Source: Mycobacteriaceae bacterium (GTDB taxonomy: Bacteria > Pseudomonadota > Gammaproteobacteria > Burkholderiales > Burkholderiaceae_D). Taken from it: a stretch of 64,000 nucleotides of DNA. Shown here one piece after another: positions 47,798 to 58,287 of this stretch. Numbering within the stretch: position 1 is the stretch's first letter; every line of letters begins with the position of its first letter. The DNA is taken from contig CAJCHO010000001.1 in the NCBI GenBank assembly GCA_903970145.1, positions 19,933-83,932 of the forward strand. The letters run 5' to 3'. Below the pieces are notes generated by a model. It was given only the letters and a program-made list of their open reading frames with translations, had not been told where the DNA came from and searched no databases. Both the position numbers and the translations under genes were made by a program.

Positions 47798-50700
47798 GTG
47801 TTCTCCCAACTCCATTTGCGGATTCGCTCGGCCCACGCGCAGCAGGACAGCGCCTCTGCGCAGGCGACCTCTCGTGAGAGTGCACTATTCGGTGACGCAG
47901 TAGCCAGCATGGAATCGCTGGAGTTGCTCGGAGCATGGCTCGACGCCGCGGTGTGCTGCTGCGACGAGAATTTTCGCATCGTCGCTGCGAACAGTCGTTA
48001 TGCGAGTCAGTGTGCGAGCGAACCGGTGGCGCTCACGGGCGCAAGCCTTGAGACCCTCGCTGGACCCGACAACTGGGCCCTCCTCTTTCCCTACCTCAAA
48101 CGCGTGCTCGCTGGCGAACACGTGCGCCTGACGGCCGGTCACGGCGGCGATGGCGCGCAAGCCATGCAAAGCGAATTCGAACTGCGTCCCTGGCTTGATG
48201 CGCCAGGCGATGTGCGCGGCGCGATCATCGCTATCCGAGAGACGGCAGCCAGCGAAGGCAGCGTCGTACCCGATGCTGCCGAGATCCCCCATCCGATGGC
48301 GCTGCTCGACGAGAATGGTCGCTGCCAGTGGAGTAACGCGGCCCTGCACACCCTGCTTGGCCCGCAAGCCGATTCGCTGGTTGTGGGTAGCCAGAGCAAG
48401 GGGCTCGGTGCCGCGCTGGCCCCGACCCTGACTCGTGCGCTCGCTGAGGGCAGTGCGCATTGCGAACTGCAGTACGTCCGTCCCGGCAGCGATCCACGCT
48501 GGATGCGCTTTGACATACTGCAGGAAGCGGCCATGGGAGCGGGCGTCTCGACACGCGCTTATCTATTTGTCACCGATGTGCAGTCGCAGCGCGGCGCGCG
48601 CGATGCGCTCGAGCGCAGCGAACGCTACTTCCGCGCTTTCTCGGAAATCAGTCCCGAGGCAGTTACCTATCTTGATCGCCAACGCTGTTTTCGCTATGCG
48701 AATCGCACTTTTCTCGAGCAGATCAAGATGCGGCCCGAAGAGGTTATCGGACGCACCTATGAGCAGGTGCTCGGCGCCGCCCGCGCCGCGACGAGTCGCG
48801 AGCCTTTCGAGCGCGCTCTGGGCGGCGAGATCGTCTCGGTCGAGGCCAGTGAGGAGAGCGACGGCAAGACGGTCTGGCGCGAAGTCCGCTATCTGCCCTT
48901 GCGCATGCCGGACGGCCGCGTCGACGGCGTATATGTCGCCTCGCACAGTATCGACGAACACAAGCGCGCCCAGGGTACGCTGCGCGAGCAGAGTACACGC
49001 GGGCGCGTCCTGACGGACAACCTGCCTGCGCAGGTCAGCTACCTCGGTGCCGATCGCCGATTTCGCTACGTCAACTATCGTTTTCTGGCTGACAATGCCC
49101 TCTCCGAATCTGAAGTTATCGGGCGCACGCCGCTCGAAGTCTTCGGACCCGAGATCGACGCGCAGCTGCAGCAGAATGTCGACGCCGCAGTGCGCGGCGA
49201 GCGCGTCCAGTTCGAACGGCGCTCGTCACCGCGCGCCCCGGATGCACGCTGGTGGCGCGTCTCGGTGGTAGCCGATCACGACGAGAATGGCGAGCTGCAG
49301 GGCACCTATGGGATTGCAGTCGACATCACCGAGGCACGCCTGGCCCAGGAGCGCCTGCTCCAGCAGCAGCAGTGGATCGAGTCCTTCATCGAGAACTTCC
49401 CGCAGGCGCTCGGTTATGTGGATCCGACCGGCATCTATCGCTACGCCAATCGTGCCTTCGCCGAGCTGCTCGGTCAGACACGCCTGGCCGTGGTTGGCTC
49501 GCCTGCCCATCTGACCTTCCCGAGCGCGGCCAGTGACGGCATCCGCAAGTCGCTGGCTGCTGCCTGCAGCGGCGAGCAGCGCCGCTCCGAACATGAAATG
49601 ACCTTGAAGGGCGTGCAGCTGTGGATCGCCATCGAGTGGCTACCTGATCGCGACGAACGCGGCGCCCTGCGTGGCCTCTACACGCTCGCTCAGGACGTAA
49701 GTGACGCGCGTCGCGCACGCTTTGATTACGAGCGCTCGGTTCAGGAAATGCAGCGCGCCATGGACAGCGTGGCCATGCCGATCAGCTTTGTCGACGGTGA
49801 ACAGCGCATCCGCTTTGTGAATCACACCTCGACCATCTGGTATGGGCGACGTCCGGACGAACTGATCGGACTGCCGCTGAAGTCGCTGCTCTCCGAAGAA
49901 GACTATGGTTTCGCCACACCCTATATCGAAGCAGCTCTGGCCGGACAGTCGGTGCAGTACGAACGCGAGATGCGCTATCACGATGGGATTCGGCGCTGGG
50001 TATTGCTGCGTTATGTCCCGACCAAGGATGACGCGGGCAAGGTAAACGGCTTTTACACTACCGCCACCGACATTCAGGCGCGCAAGCAGCAGGAACTTGC
50101 CTTGCAGCAAGCCAACTGGCTGCTCACGGCCCACTTCGAGAACACTCCGCTGGCGTCCTTCACGCTCGACGCCGACGATCGCGTCACCCGCTGGTCATCG
50201 CAGGCGGAGAAGCTATTTGGCTGGCACCGCGACGAAGTGCTCGAGCGCCCCTTCTGGCGCGTTGGCGTGCTCGACGAACGGCTCGCCACCGACTTTTTCC
50301 CGAAAAATGAGGCGCGCCTCGGGACCGAGCCGAACTCGCGACGCCATATTGCCATGGCGCGCCGTCGCGACGGCCAGGAAATCGCCTGCGAGTGGCACAT
50401 CGCCGCTTTGCGCGATGCCCATGGTCGCATCACCTCGGTCTTGAGCCTGGTGCAAGACATCTCCCAGCGCGTTGAGACCGAGAAACGCCTTATCGAGATC
50501 GCGCAGCGCGACACGCTCACCAAGCTGCTCAATCGCAATGCCCTTGAGCCGACGCTCAACCGCTTTATCGAGCGCGCGCGCATCGAGCTCTCCGGTGTCG
50601 CCGTGCTGTTCATCGATCTGGATCACTTCAAGAACATCAACGACACCCTCGGTCATCGCGTGGGCGACCTGATGCTCATCGAGATCGCCAGCATCCTGCG

Positions 50701-51826
50701 ACGCTGCGTACGCGCCGAGGATGAGGTGGCGCGCATCGGTGGCGATGAGTTCATGGTGATCGTGGGACATCAGCGTCCCAAGGCGATTGCCCATGAGACG
50801 GCGCAACGCATCATTCACGCACTGCGCGATCCGATCCGCGTAGAGAACCAGCGCCTGCAGGTGGCGGCCAGCATCGGTGTGGCGGTCTATCCGGACCATG
50901 GCCACACCCCCGAAGCCCTGCTGCGCAGCGCCGATCTGGCGATGTACAAGGCCAAGGACAATGGCAAGGACCGCTTCGAGTTCTTTTCGGCGTCGCTCGC
51001 CCAGCACAGTGAGCGGCGCTCAGCGATCAAGACGGCCTTGCGCCTGGCACTGCAGCGCGACACACTCAAGTTGTACTACCAGCCGCGAGTGGGGGTCGCC
51101 GATGGGCAGATGGCCGGGGCCGAGGCCTTGTTGCGCTGGAACGATCCGCGGCTTGGCCCGATTGGTCCCAAGGAATTCATAAATATCGCCGAAGAGTCCG
51201 GCCTGATCCACGAACTCGGACTCTATGTGTTCCGCAAGGCCTGCCAGCAGATCCGCGACTGGCAGGACCGCGGCGTCGAGATTGGCACCATCTCGGTCAA
51301 TTTCTCGGCCCATCAACTGCTCGTCGCGACCTTTATCGACGAGGTCGACCTGGTGCTCGAGCAGACCGGCTGCGATCCACGCGCCATAGAGGTTGAAATC
51401 ACCGAAACCAGCATGCTCTTCGATCTGGGCGTGACCAAGAACGTTATCACCGACCTCAAGCACCGCGGCATGCGCATTGCCATCGACGATTTCGGCACCG
51501 GCTATTCGAGCCTGTCACACCTGCAACAGCTTGAGATCGACACCCTGAAGATCGACCAGGGCTTCATTCGCGACATGCTCGACGACGCAAGCGATTTTGC
51601 GATCACCCGCTCGGTGATCAGTCTGGGTGCCGGGCTGGGACTTTCAGTCACCGCCGAAGGGGTTGAGAATGAGCACCAACTCAACGCCCTGCGTGAAGCC
51701 GGCTGCGACCATTACCAGGGCTTCTACTTCAGCCCGGCGGTGGTGGTCGAGGACTTCGAGGTGATGATCAAGGACAATGGCCTGCGGGCACTCACCCAGC
51801 CGGTCCCCCAGCAACTGGCCGACTAG
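47798..51826 (+). CDS. Multi-PAS GGDEF-EAL protein, 1342 aa
   Basis: Seven PAS-like domains lie in tandem, beginning at about residues 43, 164, 277, 402, 528, 653 and 779; each shows an F/YRYANRAF-like motif, with linkers of the DITEAR type. The GGDEF domain has an intact IGGDEF at about 981 with FIDLDHFKNINDTLG. The EAL domain has AEALLRWNDP at about 1109, DDFGTGYSSL and LKIDQGFIRDML, so both look active. No membrane segment is visible, so it is a cytoplasmic sensor. The start is GTG 47798 or ATG 47909. Ligands are unknown. Confidence 0.9.
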   Translation: MFSQLHLRIRSAHAQQDSASAQATSRESALFGDAVASMESLELLGAWLDAAVCCCDENFRIVAANSRYASQCASEPVALTGASLETLAGPDNWALLFPYLKRVLAGEHVRLTAGHGGDGAQAMQSEFELRPWLDAPGDVRGAIIAIRETAASEGSVVPDAAEIPHPMALLDENGRCQWSNAALHTLLGPQADSLVVGSQSKGLGAALAPTLTRALAEGSAHCELQYVRPGSDPRWMRFDILQEAAMGAGVSTRAYLFVTDVQSQRGARDALERSERYFRAFSEISPEAVTYLDRQRCFRYANRTFLEQIKMRPEEVIGRTYEQVLGAARAATSREPFERALGGEIVSVEASEESDGKTVWREVRYLPLRMPDGRVDGVYVASHSIDEHKRAQGTLREQSTRGRVLTDNLPAQVSYLGADRRFRYVNYRFLADNALSESEVIGRTPLEVFGPEIDAQLQQNVDAAVRGERVQFERRSSPRAPDARWWRVSVVADHDENGELQGTYGIAVDITEARLAQERLLQQQQWIESFIENFPQALGYVDPTGIYRYANRAFAELLGQTRLAVVGSPAHLTFPSAASDGIRKSLAAACSGEQRRSEHEMTLKGVQLWIAIEWLPDRDERGALRGLYTLAQDVSDARRARFDYERSVQEMQRAMDSVAMPISFVDGEQRIRFVNHTSTIWYGRRPDELIGLPLKSLLSEEDYGFATPYIEAALAGQSVQYEREMRYHDGIRRWVLLRYVPTKDDAGKVNGFYTTATDIQARKQQELALQQANWLLTAHFENTPLASFTLDADDRVTRWSSQAEKLFGWHRDEVLERPFWRVGVLDERLATDFFPKNEARLGTEPNSRRHIAMARRRDGQEIACEWHIAALRDAHGRITSVLSLVQDISQRVETEKRLIEIAQRDTLTKLLNRNALEPTLNRFIERARIELSGVAVLFIDLDHFKNINDTLGHRVGDLMLIEIASILRRCVRAEDEVARIGGDEFMVIVGHQRPKAIAHETAQRIIHALRDPIRVENQRLQVAASIGVAVYPDHGHTPEALLRSADLAMYKAKDNGKDRFEFFSASLAQHSERRSAIKTALRLALQRDTLKLYYQPRVGVADGQMAGAEALLRWNDPRLGPIGPKEFINIAEESGLIHELGLYVFRKACQQIRDWQDRGVEIGTISVNFSAHQLLVATFIDEVDLVLEQTGCDPRAIEVEITETSMLFDLGVTKNVITDLKHRGMRIAIDDFGTGYSSLSHLQQLEIDTLKIDQGFIRDMLDDASDFAITRSVISLGAGLGLSVTAEGVENEHQLNALREAGCDHYQGFYFSPAVVVEDFEVMIKDNGLRALTQPVPQQLAD

Positions 51827-51841
51827 ACACCGCCTGCAGCC

Positions 51842-52693
51842 TCAGCGCGGCTGAACGCTAAGGAGCGCCGCGGGAGAATAGGTCTTCTGGAAGGCGCGCC
51901 AGAGATCACCCGAGCGAACCAGGCCCTCGAACAAATCGCGCAACTGCAAGCGATCGGATTCGGGCAGGCTGTTCGAGCGTCCGATGTATACGCCTGAATC
52001 GCGCCACGGCAACTCGTCTAGGGGCTCGATGCGCAGCTGGGGAACGAGGGCCCTTAAGCGAGCATCACTGGAGATTGCGCCGATCAGAATTGCCGGAACC
52101 ATCAGGGTCACGTCGGCGCTGCCGGCATTCAAGGCGCGCGCCACCGAAGTGACATCGGCCTCCAGCGACAGACGTCCACGCCTGCCCATCTCATCGAGCA
52201 GGTCCTGGTAGGCCGGCCCATAGTCAAAGCCGCGCACCAGCGCCAGGCGCAGCTGTGGGTCATCGATCAGTTCCTTGAGACTGTGCAGCGGCCCGCGTGC
52301 GCTCTGCAGCGAGATCAGCGTGGGACGTACCCGGATCAGCGGCACAAATTCACCCACCTCATCGCGCCTGGGAGATTGGGAAGCCGGAATGAGGAGATCC
52401 GCCGCGCCACTATCGAACATCTGCTCCTGGCGCGCGCGCGGCACCGCAATAAGCTCGAACCGGCAGCCGGCACGCGGTGCGGCCGCGCGCATCAAGTCTG
52501 GGTAGACGCCGCTGATGTTGTCGGCATCAATCACAATGCTCTGGCCGATGGGTGCCACGGGCACCACTATCGTGCGCGTACAGTGCGCGCATGCCGATAC
52601 TGCCATCATCCACAACAGCAGCGCCGCAGCGATTCCCGGACCACTCGCAAGAATGGCCGCGTGCAACGCATTGGTACCCGCCTTTGCCTGCAT
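51842..52693 (-). CDS. Periplasmic solute-binding protein (SBP family 3-like)
   Basis: An N-terminal hydrophobic segment (from about residue 18, IAAALLLWMMAVSACAHC) acts as a signal. The mature part matches the SBP_bac_3 layout: VDADNISGVYPDLMRAAAPRAG-like entry, ADLLIPASQSPRRDE (strand-turn after the hinge), VTLMVPAILIGAIS and the C-terminal DLFEGLVRSGDLWRAF. No ABC permease or ATPase gene is adjacent, so it may be a free-standing sensor or bind a substrate for a distant system. Confidence 0.82.
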   Translation of the reverse strand: MQAKAGTNALHAAILASGPGIAAALLLWMMAVSACAHCTRTIVVPVAPIGQSIVIDADNISGVYPDLMRAAAPRAGCRFELIAVPRARQEQMFDSGAADLLIPASQSPRRDEVGEFVPLIRVRPTLISLQSARGPLHSLKELIDDPQLRLALVRGFDYGPAYQDLLDEMGRRGRLSLEADVTSVARALNAGSADVTLMVPAILIGAISSDARLRALVPQLRIEPLDELPWRDSGVYIGRSNSLPESDRLQLRDLFEGLVRSGDLWRAFQKTYSPAALLSVQPR

Positions 52694-52798
52694 CGGATCT
52701 TCGCCCGTGTGTGACCGGCAGCGCCATGCCGTGCTGAACTGGTCTTAAGTCTATTGCATCCGGCGCCGCTCGGCCAGAGCGGCGCCTCCTGAGCCTCC

Positions 52799-53578
52799 TT
52801 AGCGCGGCGCCTGGTGCTGGCGCAGCTGCTCGAACAGGCACACCGCTGCGGCAGCGGCGACATTGAGCGATTCGATGCCACCCGGCTGGGGGATCCGCAC
52901 CTGCTGCGAGCGCGCCAGCAGCGCTGCCGACACACCCTGCCCTTCGTTGCCAAATACCCAGGCGAGTGGTCGCCTCAGATCGATCTCGTAGAGGCTTTGT
53001 GCTGCGTGCGAGCTGGTGGCGAGAAGCGGCACCTCGGCACTGCGGGCCAGTTCTTCGAGCTTGGCTTCCTCGGTGATGCGCAAATGAAAGTGCGCGCCCA
53101 TGCCGGCGCGCAGCACCTTGGGAGACCAGGCGGCTACCGTGCCCTGGCCGCAGATGACCTCCCTGATTCCGGCGCCGGCGGCCGAGCGCAAGACGGAGCC
53201 GAGGTTGCCCGGATCCTGGATCCGATCGATGAGCAAGGCATTGGCCACAATCGCGCCACAGGTGTGCCGCGGCACGGCGATCACGAAGGCGACGCCGATC
53301 CCCTCCTCGAGCTGGCTAAGTCCGGCGAACAGCCGATCCGAGAGCCTCACCAGCAAGGGCTCGGGCAGGCGTCTGGCAATCTCGGCAACCTCGGGATTGG
53401 CAAAGGCAGTCTCGGAAATCACTCCGAGAACAGGAGTGCCAAGCGCATCGAGGTAAGTCTTGCACAGGTGAATGCCCTCGATGAGCGTTTGTCCGGCGCG
53501 CTTTCTGAATGGCGCGCTCGACGCGAGGCGGCGCAGCTCCTGATAGCGCTCGTTGCTGCGCGATTCGATGAAATTCAT
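52799..53578 (-). CDS. TrmH/SpoU-family RNA 2'-O-methyltransferase
   Basis: The 259-residue protein has the substrate-binding N-domain ([16 protein letters not shown]... [13 protein letters not shown]), then the SpoU fold with [18 protein letters not shown] (motif 1), [18 protein letters not shown] and [13 protein letters not shown] with [18 protein letters not shown] (SAM-binding knot). It methylates a ribose in rRNA or tRNA; the site is unknown. ATG 53578 overlaps the rnhB stop (ATGA). Confidence 0.92.
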   Translation of the reverse strand: MNFIESRSNERYQELRRLASSAPFRKRAGQTLIEGIHLCKTYLDALGTPVLGVISETAFANPEVAEIARRLPEPLLVRLSDRLFAGLSQLEEGIGVAFVIAVPRHTCGAIVANALLIDRIQDPGNLGSVLRSAAGAGIREVICGQGTVAAWSPKVLRAGMGAHFHLRITEEAKLEELARSAEVPLLATSSHAAQSLYEIDLRRPLAWVFGNEGQGVSAALLARSQQVRIPQPGGIESLNVAAAAAVCLFEQLRQHQAPR

Positions 53579-54204
53579 GGCAGAAGCACCGTCTCCCAGC
53601 AGGCCCGGACCGGCGCAAATGAACGGCGATGCACGGGCGTTGGCCCGCACAGGCGCAGCGCCGTAAGGTGTGCCTTGGTGCCATAGCCCATGTGACGATC
53701 GAATCCGTAGTCGGGGTATTTGGCGTGCAGATCACGCATGTAGGCATCGCGCTCGGTCTTGGCAAGAATCGAGGCAGCCGATATCTCGGCCACCAGCGCG
53801 TCGCCCGACACGATCGCCTCGGCTGCCATCGGCAGGCGGGGCAGACGGTTGCCATCGATGCGCGCGAAATCCGGCTGGGGATTGAGCGCGGCCACGGCGC
53901 GGCGCATGGCTAGTAAGCTCGCATTGAGAATATTGAGTGAGTCAATCTCCTCGACAGACGCCTGGGCTACCGCATAAGCGAGCGCATTCTCGCGAATTAG
54001 GAGTGCAAGGCCTTCGCGCCGCACTGCACTCAAGGTCTTTGAATCCCGAAGACCTGAAATGGGTCGCGCCACATCGAGGATTACGGCCGCGGCGAACACG
54101 GCGCCCGCCAGCGGACCGCGGCCGGCCTCATCAACGCCACAAACCAGTTTGCCCGTGGCAGCCACGAACAACTCTGCCTGCTTGTGCGAGCCGCGCCTAG
54201 GCAC
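53575..54204 (-). CDS. rnhB: Ribonuclease HII
   Basis: RnhB cleaves RNA in RNA-DNA hybrids and removes single ribonucleotides. Motifs are [19 protein letters not shown] (catalytic Asp and Glu), [38 protein letters not shown] (Asp region) and [11 protein letters not shown]. The start is uncertain: GTG 54204 overlaps the lpxB stop; TTG 54171 and GTG 54165 are nearer the family N-terminus. It is coupled to the trmH gene downstream. Confidence 0.93.
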   Translation of the reverse strand: MPRRGSHKQAELFVAATGKLVCGVDEAGRGPLAGAVFAAAVILDVARPISGLRDSKTLSAVRREGLALLIRENALAYAVAQASVEEIDSLNILNASLLAMRRAVAALNPQPDFARIDGNRLPRLPMAAEAIVSGDALVAEISAASILAKTERDAYMRDLHAKYPDYGFDRHMGYGTKAHLTALRLCGPTPVHRRSFAPVRACWETVLLP

Positions 54205-55348
54205 GCGCGGCTCGCGCCTGAATGAGACCGGCAATGACTGCCGCCGCGCTGCGCCGGGTATCGCGACGCAGCTCCGCATGCATCAGCGCAAAGCGAGATG
54301 CCAGCCGGGAGCGATTGGCTTCATCCTGCAACTGCACCAGCAGTGCAGCAGCGAGCGCCTCCGGGGTGGCGGCATCCTGCAGAAATTCCGGGACGAGCAG
54401 CTCGCCCGCAAGAATATTGGGCAAACCCACCCATGGCAGATAGGCCATGCGCCGCATCAGGAGCCACGACAGCCTTGCCATGCGATACATGATGACCATC
54501 GGCCGCTTGAAAAGAGCCGCCTCGAGCGTCGCCGTACCCGAGGCGATCAGCGTCGCGTCGCAGGCTGCCAGCGCCGTATGCGATTGCCCATCCACCACGA
54601 CGAGCCCCTCGATCGGCTTGCGCGCCAGCATGCTTCGAAAAAGCGCACTGGTTGCCGGACTTGCCAGCGGCACCACCACCCGCAGTTCGGGCAGGGCCTT
54701 GCTAACCAGGGCGATCGCGGCAAGCATGGCCGGGGCGTTGTAGCGGATTTCGGATAACCTGCTGCCCGGCAGCAAGGCAACGACGGGTAGCTGTGACTCA
54801 ATCCCGAGCGCGGCGCGGGCTGCCGCACGATCGGCGACATCCGGGATCACGTCGGCAAGAGGATGTCCGACATAGCTCACCGGAATTCCTGCCTTGCGAT
54901 AGATCGCCTCCTCGAACGGGAACACGACCAGCATGTGGTCAACCGCCGCCTTGATGCGCTCGATGCGCTCGCGCCGCCAGGCCCAGATCGAGGGCGAGAT
55001 GAAATGCACTGTCAGGATACCTGCGGCGCGCAGACCAGTCTCGAGCCCGAGATTGAAGTCCGGCGCATCGACGCCAATGAAAGCCAGCGGCCGATTAGCA
55101 AGCAGCGTATCTTTCAGGCGTCGGCGAATGCTGGCGATCTCGAAGTAGTGGCTCAGCACCTCGACATAGCCACGCACCGACAGCTTTTCGGTCGGCCAGT
55201 CGGCGCGAAATCCCTGGGCGATCATTTTCGGGCCGCCAATCCCGTAGGTTTGCAATTCCGGCAGGCGCTCGTGCAGGCCTTCGAGCACCAGGGAAGCGAG
55301 CAGATCCCCGGACGCCTCGCCGGCGACCATCGCAACGGGCAGCGTCAT
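54197..55348 (-). CDS. lpxB: Lipid-A-disaccharide synthase
   Basis: LpxB joins lipid X and UDP-diacylglucosamine to form the lipid A disaccharide. The 383-residue GT19 protein shows [18 protein letters not shown] near the N-terminus, [53 protein letters not shown] and [21 protein letters not shown]. All are conserved in the family. It follows lpxA closely (11-nt gap). Confidence 0.96.
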   Translation of the reverse strand: MTLPVAMVAGEASGDLLASLVLEGLHERLPELQTYGIGGPKMIAQGFRADWPTEKLSVRGYVEVLSHYFEIASIRRRLKDTLLANRPLAFIGVDAPDFNLGLETGLRAAGILTVHFISPSIWAWRRERIERIKAAVDHMLVVFPFEEAIYRKAGIPVSYVGHPLADVIPDVADRAAARAALGIESQLPVVALLPGSRLSEIRYNAPAMLAAIALVSKALPELRVVVPLASPATSALFRSMLARKPIEGLVVVDGQSHTALAACDATLIASGTATLEAALFKRPMVIMYRMARLSWLLMRRMAYLPWVGLPNILAGELLVPEFLQDAATPEALAAALLVQLQDEANRSRLASRFALMHAELRRDTRRSAAAVIAGLIQARAARA

Positions 55349-55359
55349 CGGCCGGCTAC

Positions 55360-56148
55360 CTAGCGCACGATGCCGCGAGTACTCGCCTGCAGAAACTGCA
55401 GCAGCGGCGCGACCAGGGCAGAATGTTCGGCGGTCTCCTCGCTAAGCGCCTCGATCGCGGCCCTGGCTTCCTCGAGGGACAGCCCGCGCCGGTAGAGGTG
55501 CCGGTAGGCCTGACGGATCGTGGCGATTGCTTCAGGCGAAAAGCCGCGTCGACGCAGACCCTCGCTGTTGATGCCGTGCGGCGACCCGGGGGCGCCAGCA
55601 CAGGTCACGTAAGGCGGTAGATCCTGGCTTAGATAGGTATGCGCCGAAGTCATGGCGTGTGCACCCACCTTTACGAACTGATGCACGCCGGTAAGACCAC
55701 CCAGAAACACCCAGTCACCAAGCTCGACGTGTCCGGCGAGAGTCACGTTATTGGCCAGGATCAGCCGGTCGCCGAGCTGGCAGTCGTGTGCGATGTGCAC
55801 GTAAGCCATGATCCAGTTATCACTACCCACCCGGGTGACCCCGGCGTCCTGCACGGTTCCGGTATTGAGGGTGCAGTACTCGCGAATGACATTGCGGTCA
55901 CCGATTTCAAGGCGCGTCGGCTCTCCGGCGTACTTCATGTCCTGCGGCGCGCCGCCAATCGCGCAAAAGGCCGCAATCGTATTGTCGCGACCGATTACTG
56001 TGTGGCCCTCGATGACCGTATGGGAACCCACGCGACTGCCCGCCCCTATCGAGACGTGCGGCCCGATCACGGCATAGGGCCCGACGCTCACGCTCTCATC
56101 GAGTATGGCTCCAGGCTCGATGATGGCGCTCGGATGAACCTGGGTCAT
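55360..56148 (-). CDS. lpxA: UDP-N-acetylglucosamine acyltransferase
   Basis: LpxA adds the first 3-hydroxyacyl chain to UDP-GlcNAc. The 262-residue protein is a left-handed beta-helix of hexapeptide repeats (from [14 protein letters not shown] to the helical C-terminal domain starting near [18 protein letters not shown]). The catalytic His lies in [12 protein letters not shown], with [20 protein letters not shown] and [14 protein letters not shown] 56148 overlaps the fabZ stop (ATGA). Confidence 0.96.
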   Translation of the reverse strand: MTQVHPSAIIEPGAILDESVSVGPYAVIGPHVSIGAGSRVGSHTVIEGHTVIGRDNTIAAFCAIGGAPQDMKYAGEPTRLEIGDRNVIREYCTLNTGTVQDAGVTRVGSDNWIMAYVHIAHDCQLGDRLILANNVTLAGHVELGDWVFLGGLTGVHQFVKVGAHAMTSAHTYLSQDLPPYVTCAGAPGSPHGINSEGLRRRGFSPEAIATIRQAYRHLYRRGLSLEEARAAIEALSEETAEHSALVAPLLQFLQASTRGIVR

Positions 56149-56606
56149 GCCGGATCGTCCTCGGCGATCATCTTGTATGCGCACATCAGGTCCGCTTCGG
56201 CCGCCAGCGCCTCGCCCACGTGGGCCTTGGCGCTGTACTTCCACATGCTGCGCGAGGTTCTGGTGATAAGCACATCAATGACCAGCTGGTCACCGGGTAG
56301 AACGGGCTTCTTGAAGCGCGCGCCGTCGATGCCCACGAAGTAATACATCGAGCGGTCGTTGGGCTTTTGGTCCATCGTCACAAACGACAGGATGGCCGCA
56401 GCCTGCGCCATGGCCTCGATCACCAGCACGCCTGGCATCACCGGGCTGTGCGGATAGTGGCCCGGGAAAAAGGGCTCATTGATCGAAACGTTCTTGACCG
56501 CGCGAATACTCTTGCCGGCCTCGCATTCGAGTACGCGATCGATGAGCAACATCGGAAATCGATGCGGCAGGTACTGCAGGATCTTGTGAATGTCCATTGA
56601 TATCAT
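56145..56606 (-). CDS. fabZ: 3-Hydroxyacyl-[ACP] dehydratase
   Basis: FabZ dehydrates 3-hydroxyacyl-ACP in fatty acid synthesis. The 153-residue protein starts [19 protein letters not shown], followed by [20 protein letters not shown] (catalytic His and Glu), and has the hot-dog fold throughout. ATG 56606 has GAGGAAG upstream and overlaps the lpxD stop. Confidence 0.96.
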   Translation of the reverse strand: MISMDIHKILQYLPHRFPMLLIDRVLECEAGKSIRAVKNVSINEPFFPGHYPHSPVMPGVLVIEAMAQAAAILSFVTMDQKPNDRSMYYFVGIDGARFKKPVLPGDQLVIDVLITRTSRSMWKYSAKAHVGEALAAEADLMCAYKMIAEDDPA

Positions 56607-57667
56607 TTTTCTTCCTCGCCTTGCGAAGACCGACCCTCGAGGGCGCGCACCCGCTCGCGCAAGCGGTCCAGGTGCCGTACGCTGGCCGCACTTCTCTCCC
56701 AGGCAGCATTTTCGGCCATGGGATAGAAACCGGTATAGAGCCCGGGCTTGTGAATCGAGTGCGACACGACAGTCGCCACCGAAATATTGACGTCGTCGGC
56801 GATGTTGAGGTGCCCGATGATCATCGCCGCCCCACCGATCATGCAACGCGCACCGATCGTCGTGCTGCCGGCGACGCCCACGCAGCCGCAGATCAGCGTA
56901 TGGTCACCGATGCGCACGTTGTGCCCGATCTGGATCTGATTGTCGAACTTCACGCCATCGCCAATGACGGTGTCCTCGAGGGCGCCGCGGTCGATGGTCG
57001 TATTGGCGCCGATCTCGACGTCGCTGCCGATCAGGACGCGCCCGGTCTGGGGTATCTTGACCCAGGTGGCGCCGTCGCGCGCGAAGCCAAAGCCGTCAGC
57101 ACCGATCACGACCCCGGAATGCACAATGGCTCGTGCGCCGATCTCGCAGCCTTGGTAGATCGTCACCCGGGCATGCAGGAGGCTGTCCGCGCCGACGACT
57201 GCTCCAGCTCCGATGACGCAGGCCGGACCGATCGTAGCGCGCGCGCCAATGACAGCGCCGGCTCCGATGACACAGCCAGCACCGATGCGCGCGCTCGGAT
57301 CGATGAGTGCGCCCGTAACGACGGCACTGGGATCGACGCCCGGCACATGTGGAAGACTTGCCGCATCCGCGAAAAACTGCGCCACCCGGGCAAACAGCAG
57401 GTAGGCATTGCTGGTGATCCAAAGCGTCGCGCCGCTCGCCACGGCAGCCTCGGCATCGGCCTCACCGATCAGGATTGCCGCAGCAGCACAGTCGCCAAGG
57501 ACACTGCGGTAGCGGGGATTGGCAAGAAAAGTGAGTTGACCCGGGCCGGCACCGGTGAGCGTTGCGACGCCTGTTATGGCGCGCTTACCGTCACCGCGCA
57601 ACTGGCCACCGAAGCGCCCCACCAGTTCGTCCAGCGATATTGCCTTGGGTGCGGGTGCCGCGCTCAT
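56603..57667 (-). CDS. lpxD: UDP-3-O-acylglucosamine N-acyltransferase
   Basis: LpxD transfers the second 3-hydroxyacyl chain. The 354-residue protein has the uridine-binding N-domain ([15 protein letters not shown] to [18 protein letters not shown]), a long hexapeptide beta-helix and DGFGFARDG near the middle, [20 protein letters not shown] (His), and a C-terminal helical segment with [19 protein letters not shown]. Its upstream neighbour is ompH, as in most proteobacteria. Confidence 0.96.
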   Translation of the reverse strand: MSAAPAPKAISLDELVGRFGGQLRGDGKRAITGVATLTGAGPGQLTFLANPRYRSVLGDCAAAAILIGEADAEAAVASGATLWITSNAYLLFARVAQFFADAASLPHVPGVDPSAVVTGALIDPSARIGAGCVIGAGAVIGARATIGPACVIGAGAVVGADSLLHARVTIYQGCEIGARAIVHSGVVIGADGFGFARDGATWVKIPQTGRVLIGSDVEIGANTTIDRGALEDTVIGDGVKFDNQIQIGHNVRIGDHTLICGCVGVAGSTTIGARCMIGGAAMIIGHLNIADDVNISVATVVSHSIHKPGLYTGFYPMAENAAWERSAASVRHLDRLRERVRALEGRSSQGEEEK

Positions 57668-57690
57668 TGGTGCGCCATGTCGGCCCCGAC

Positions 57691-58251
57691 TTATTTGTCG
57701 GCGTTGAGCAGCGCGATGACCTGGTCGGTGAGATCGACTCGCGGGCTGACGTAGACGGCTTCCTGGACGATCAGGTCAAAGCCCTGCGCCTCGGCCAGTT
57801 GCCGAATCACACGATTGGCCTTGTTGACGACCTTGGCGAACTCTTCATTCTGGCGCTGATTCACGTCCTCGGCGAGTTCGCGCTGGCGGCGCTGGTAGTC
57901 TTTGTCCTGGTCGGTGAATTCCTTCTGCTTGCGGGCGCGCTCGATGTCGCTCAACACGGCCGCATTTTTCTCGAGGTTCTCGAACATGGCACGCAGCCTC
58001 GACCCGGTTTCGGCAAGTTCCTTGCGTCGGTCCGAGAACTCCTGTTCGAGCGCTGCCTGGGCCGCCTTGGAAGGCGTGGAGTCGCGCAGGATGCGGTCAA
58101 GGCTGACAAAGCCAATCTTGGGAACGAGGGCGGGAGCACCTGCCGCCGGCTTGCCGGCGGCGTCCTGCGCACCCACTGGGGCGGCAACGGCGCATGCCAG
58201 CGCCATCCCGATCGATAGCAGCACGCGACGCGAAATCAACAAGTGGCTCAT
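57691..58251 (-). CDS. skp: OmpH/Skp family periplasmic chaperone
   Basis: The protein carries a signal peptide (LLISRRVLLSIGMALACAVAAPVGA) and then KIGFVSLDRILRDSTPSKAAQAALEQEF, which matches the Skp core, followed by a long coiled coil (DRRKELAETGSRL to QRRQRELAEDVNQR) and a returning beta element (FDLIVQEAVYVSPRVDLTDQVIALLN). Skp escorts outer-membrane proteins to BamA. ATG 58251 has GGGGATT upstream; ATG 58269 is possible. Confidence 0.92.
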   Translation of the reverse strand: MSHLLISRRVLLSIGMALACAVAAPVGAQDAAGKPAAGAPALVPKIGFVSLDRILRDSTPSKAAQAALEQEFSDRRKELAETGSRLRAMFENLEKNAAVLSDIERARKQKEFTDQDKDYQRRQRELAEDVNQRQNEEFAKVVNKANRVIRQLAEAQGFDLIVQEAVYVSPRVDLTDQVIALLNADK

Positions 58252-58287
58252 CGAATCCCCTAGGCGCATGTGACGAGTGGACGAATG

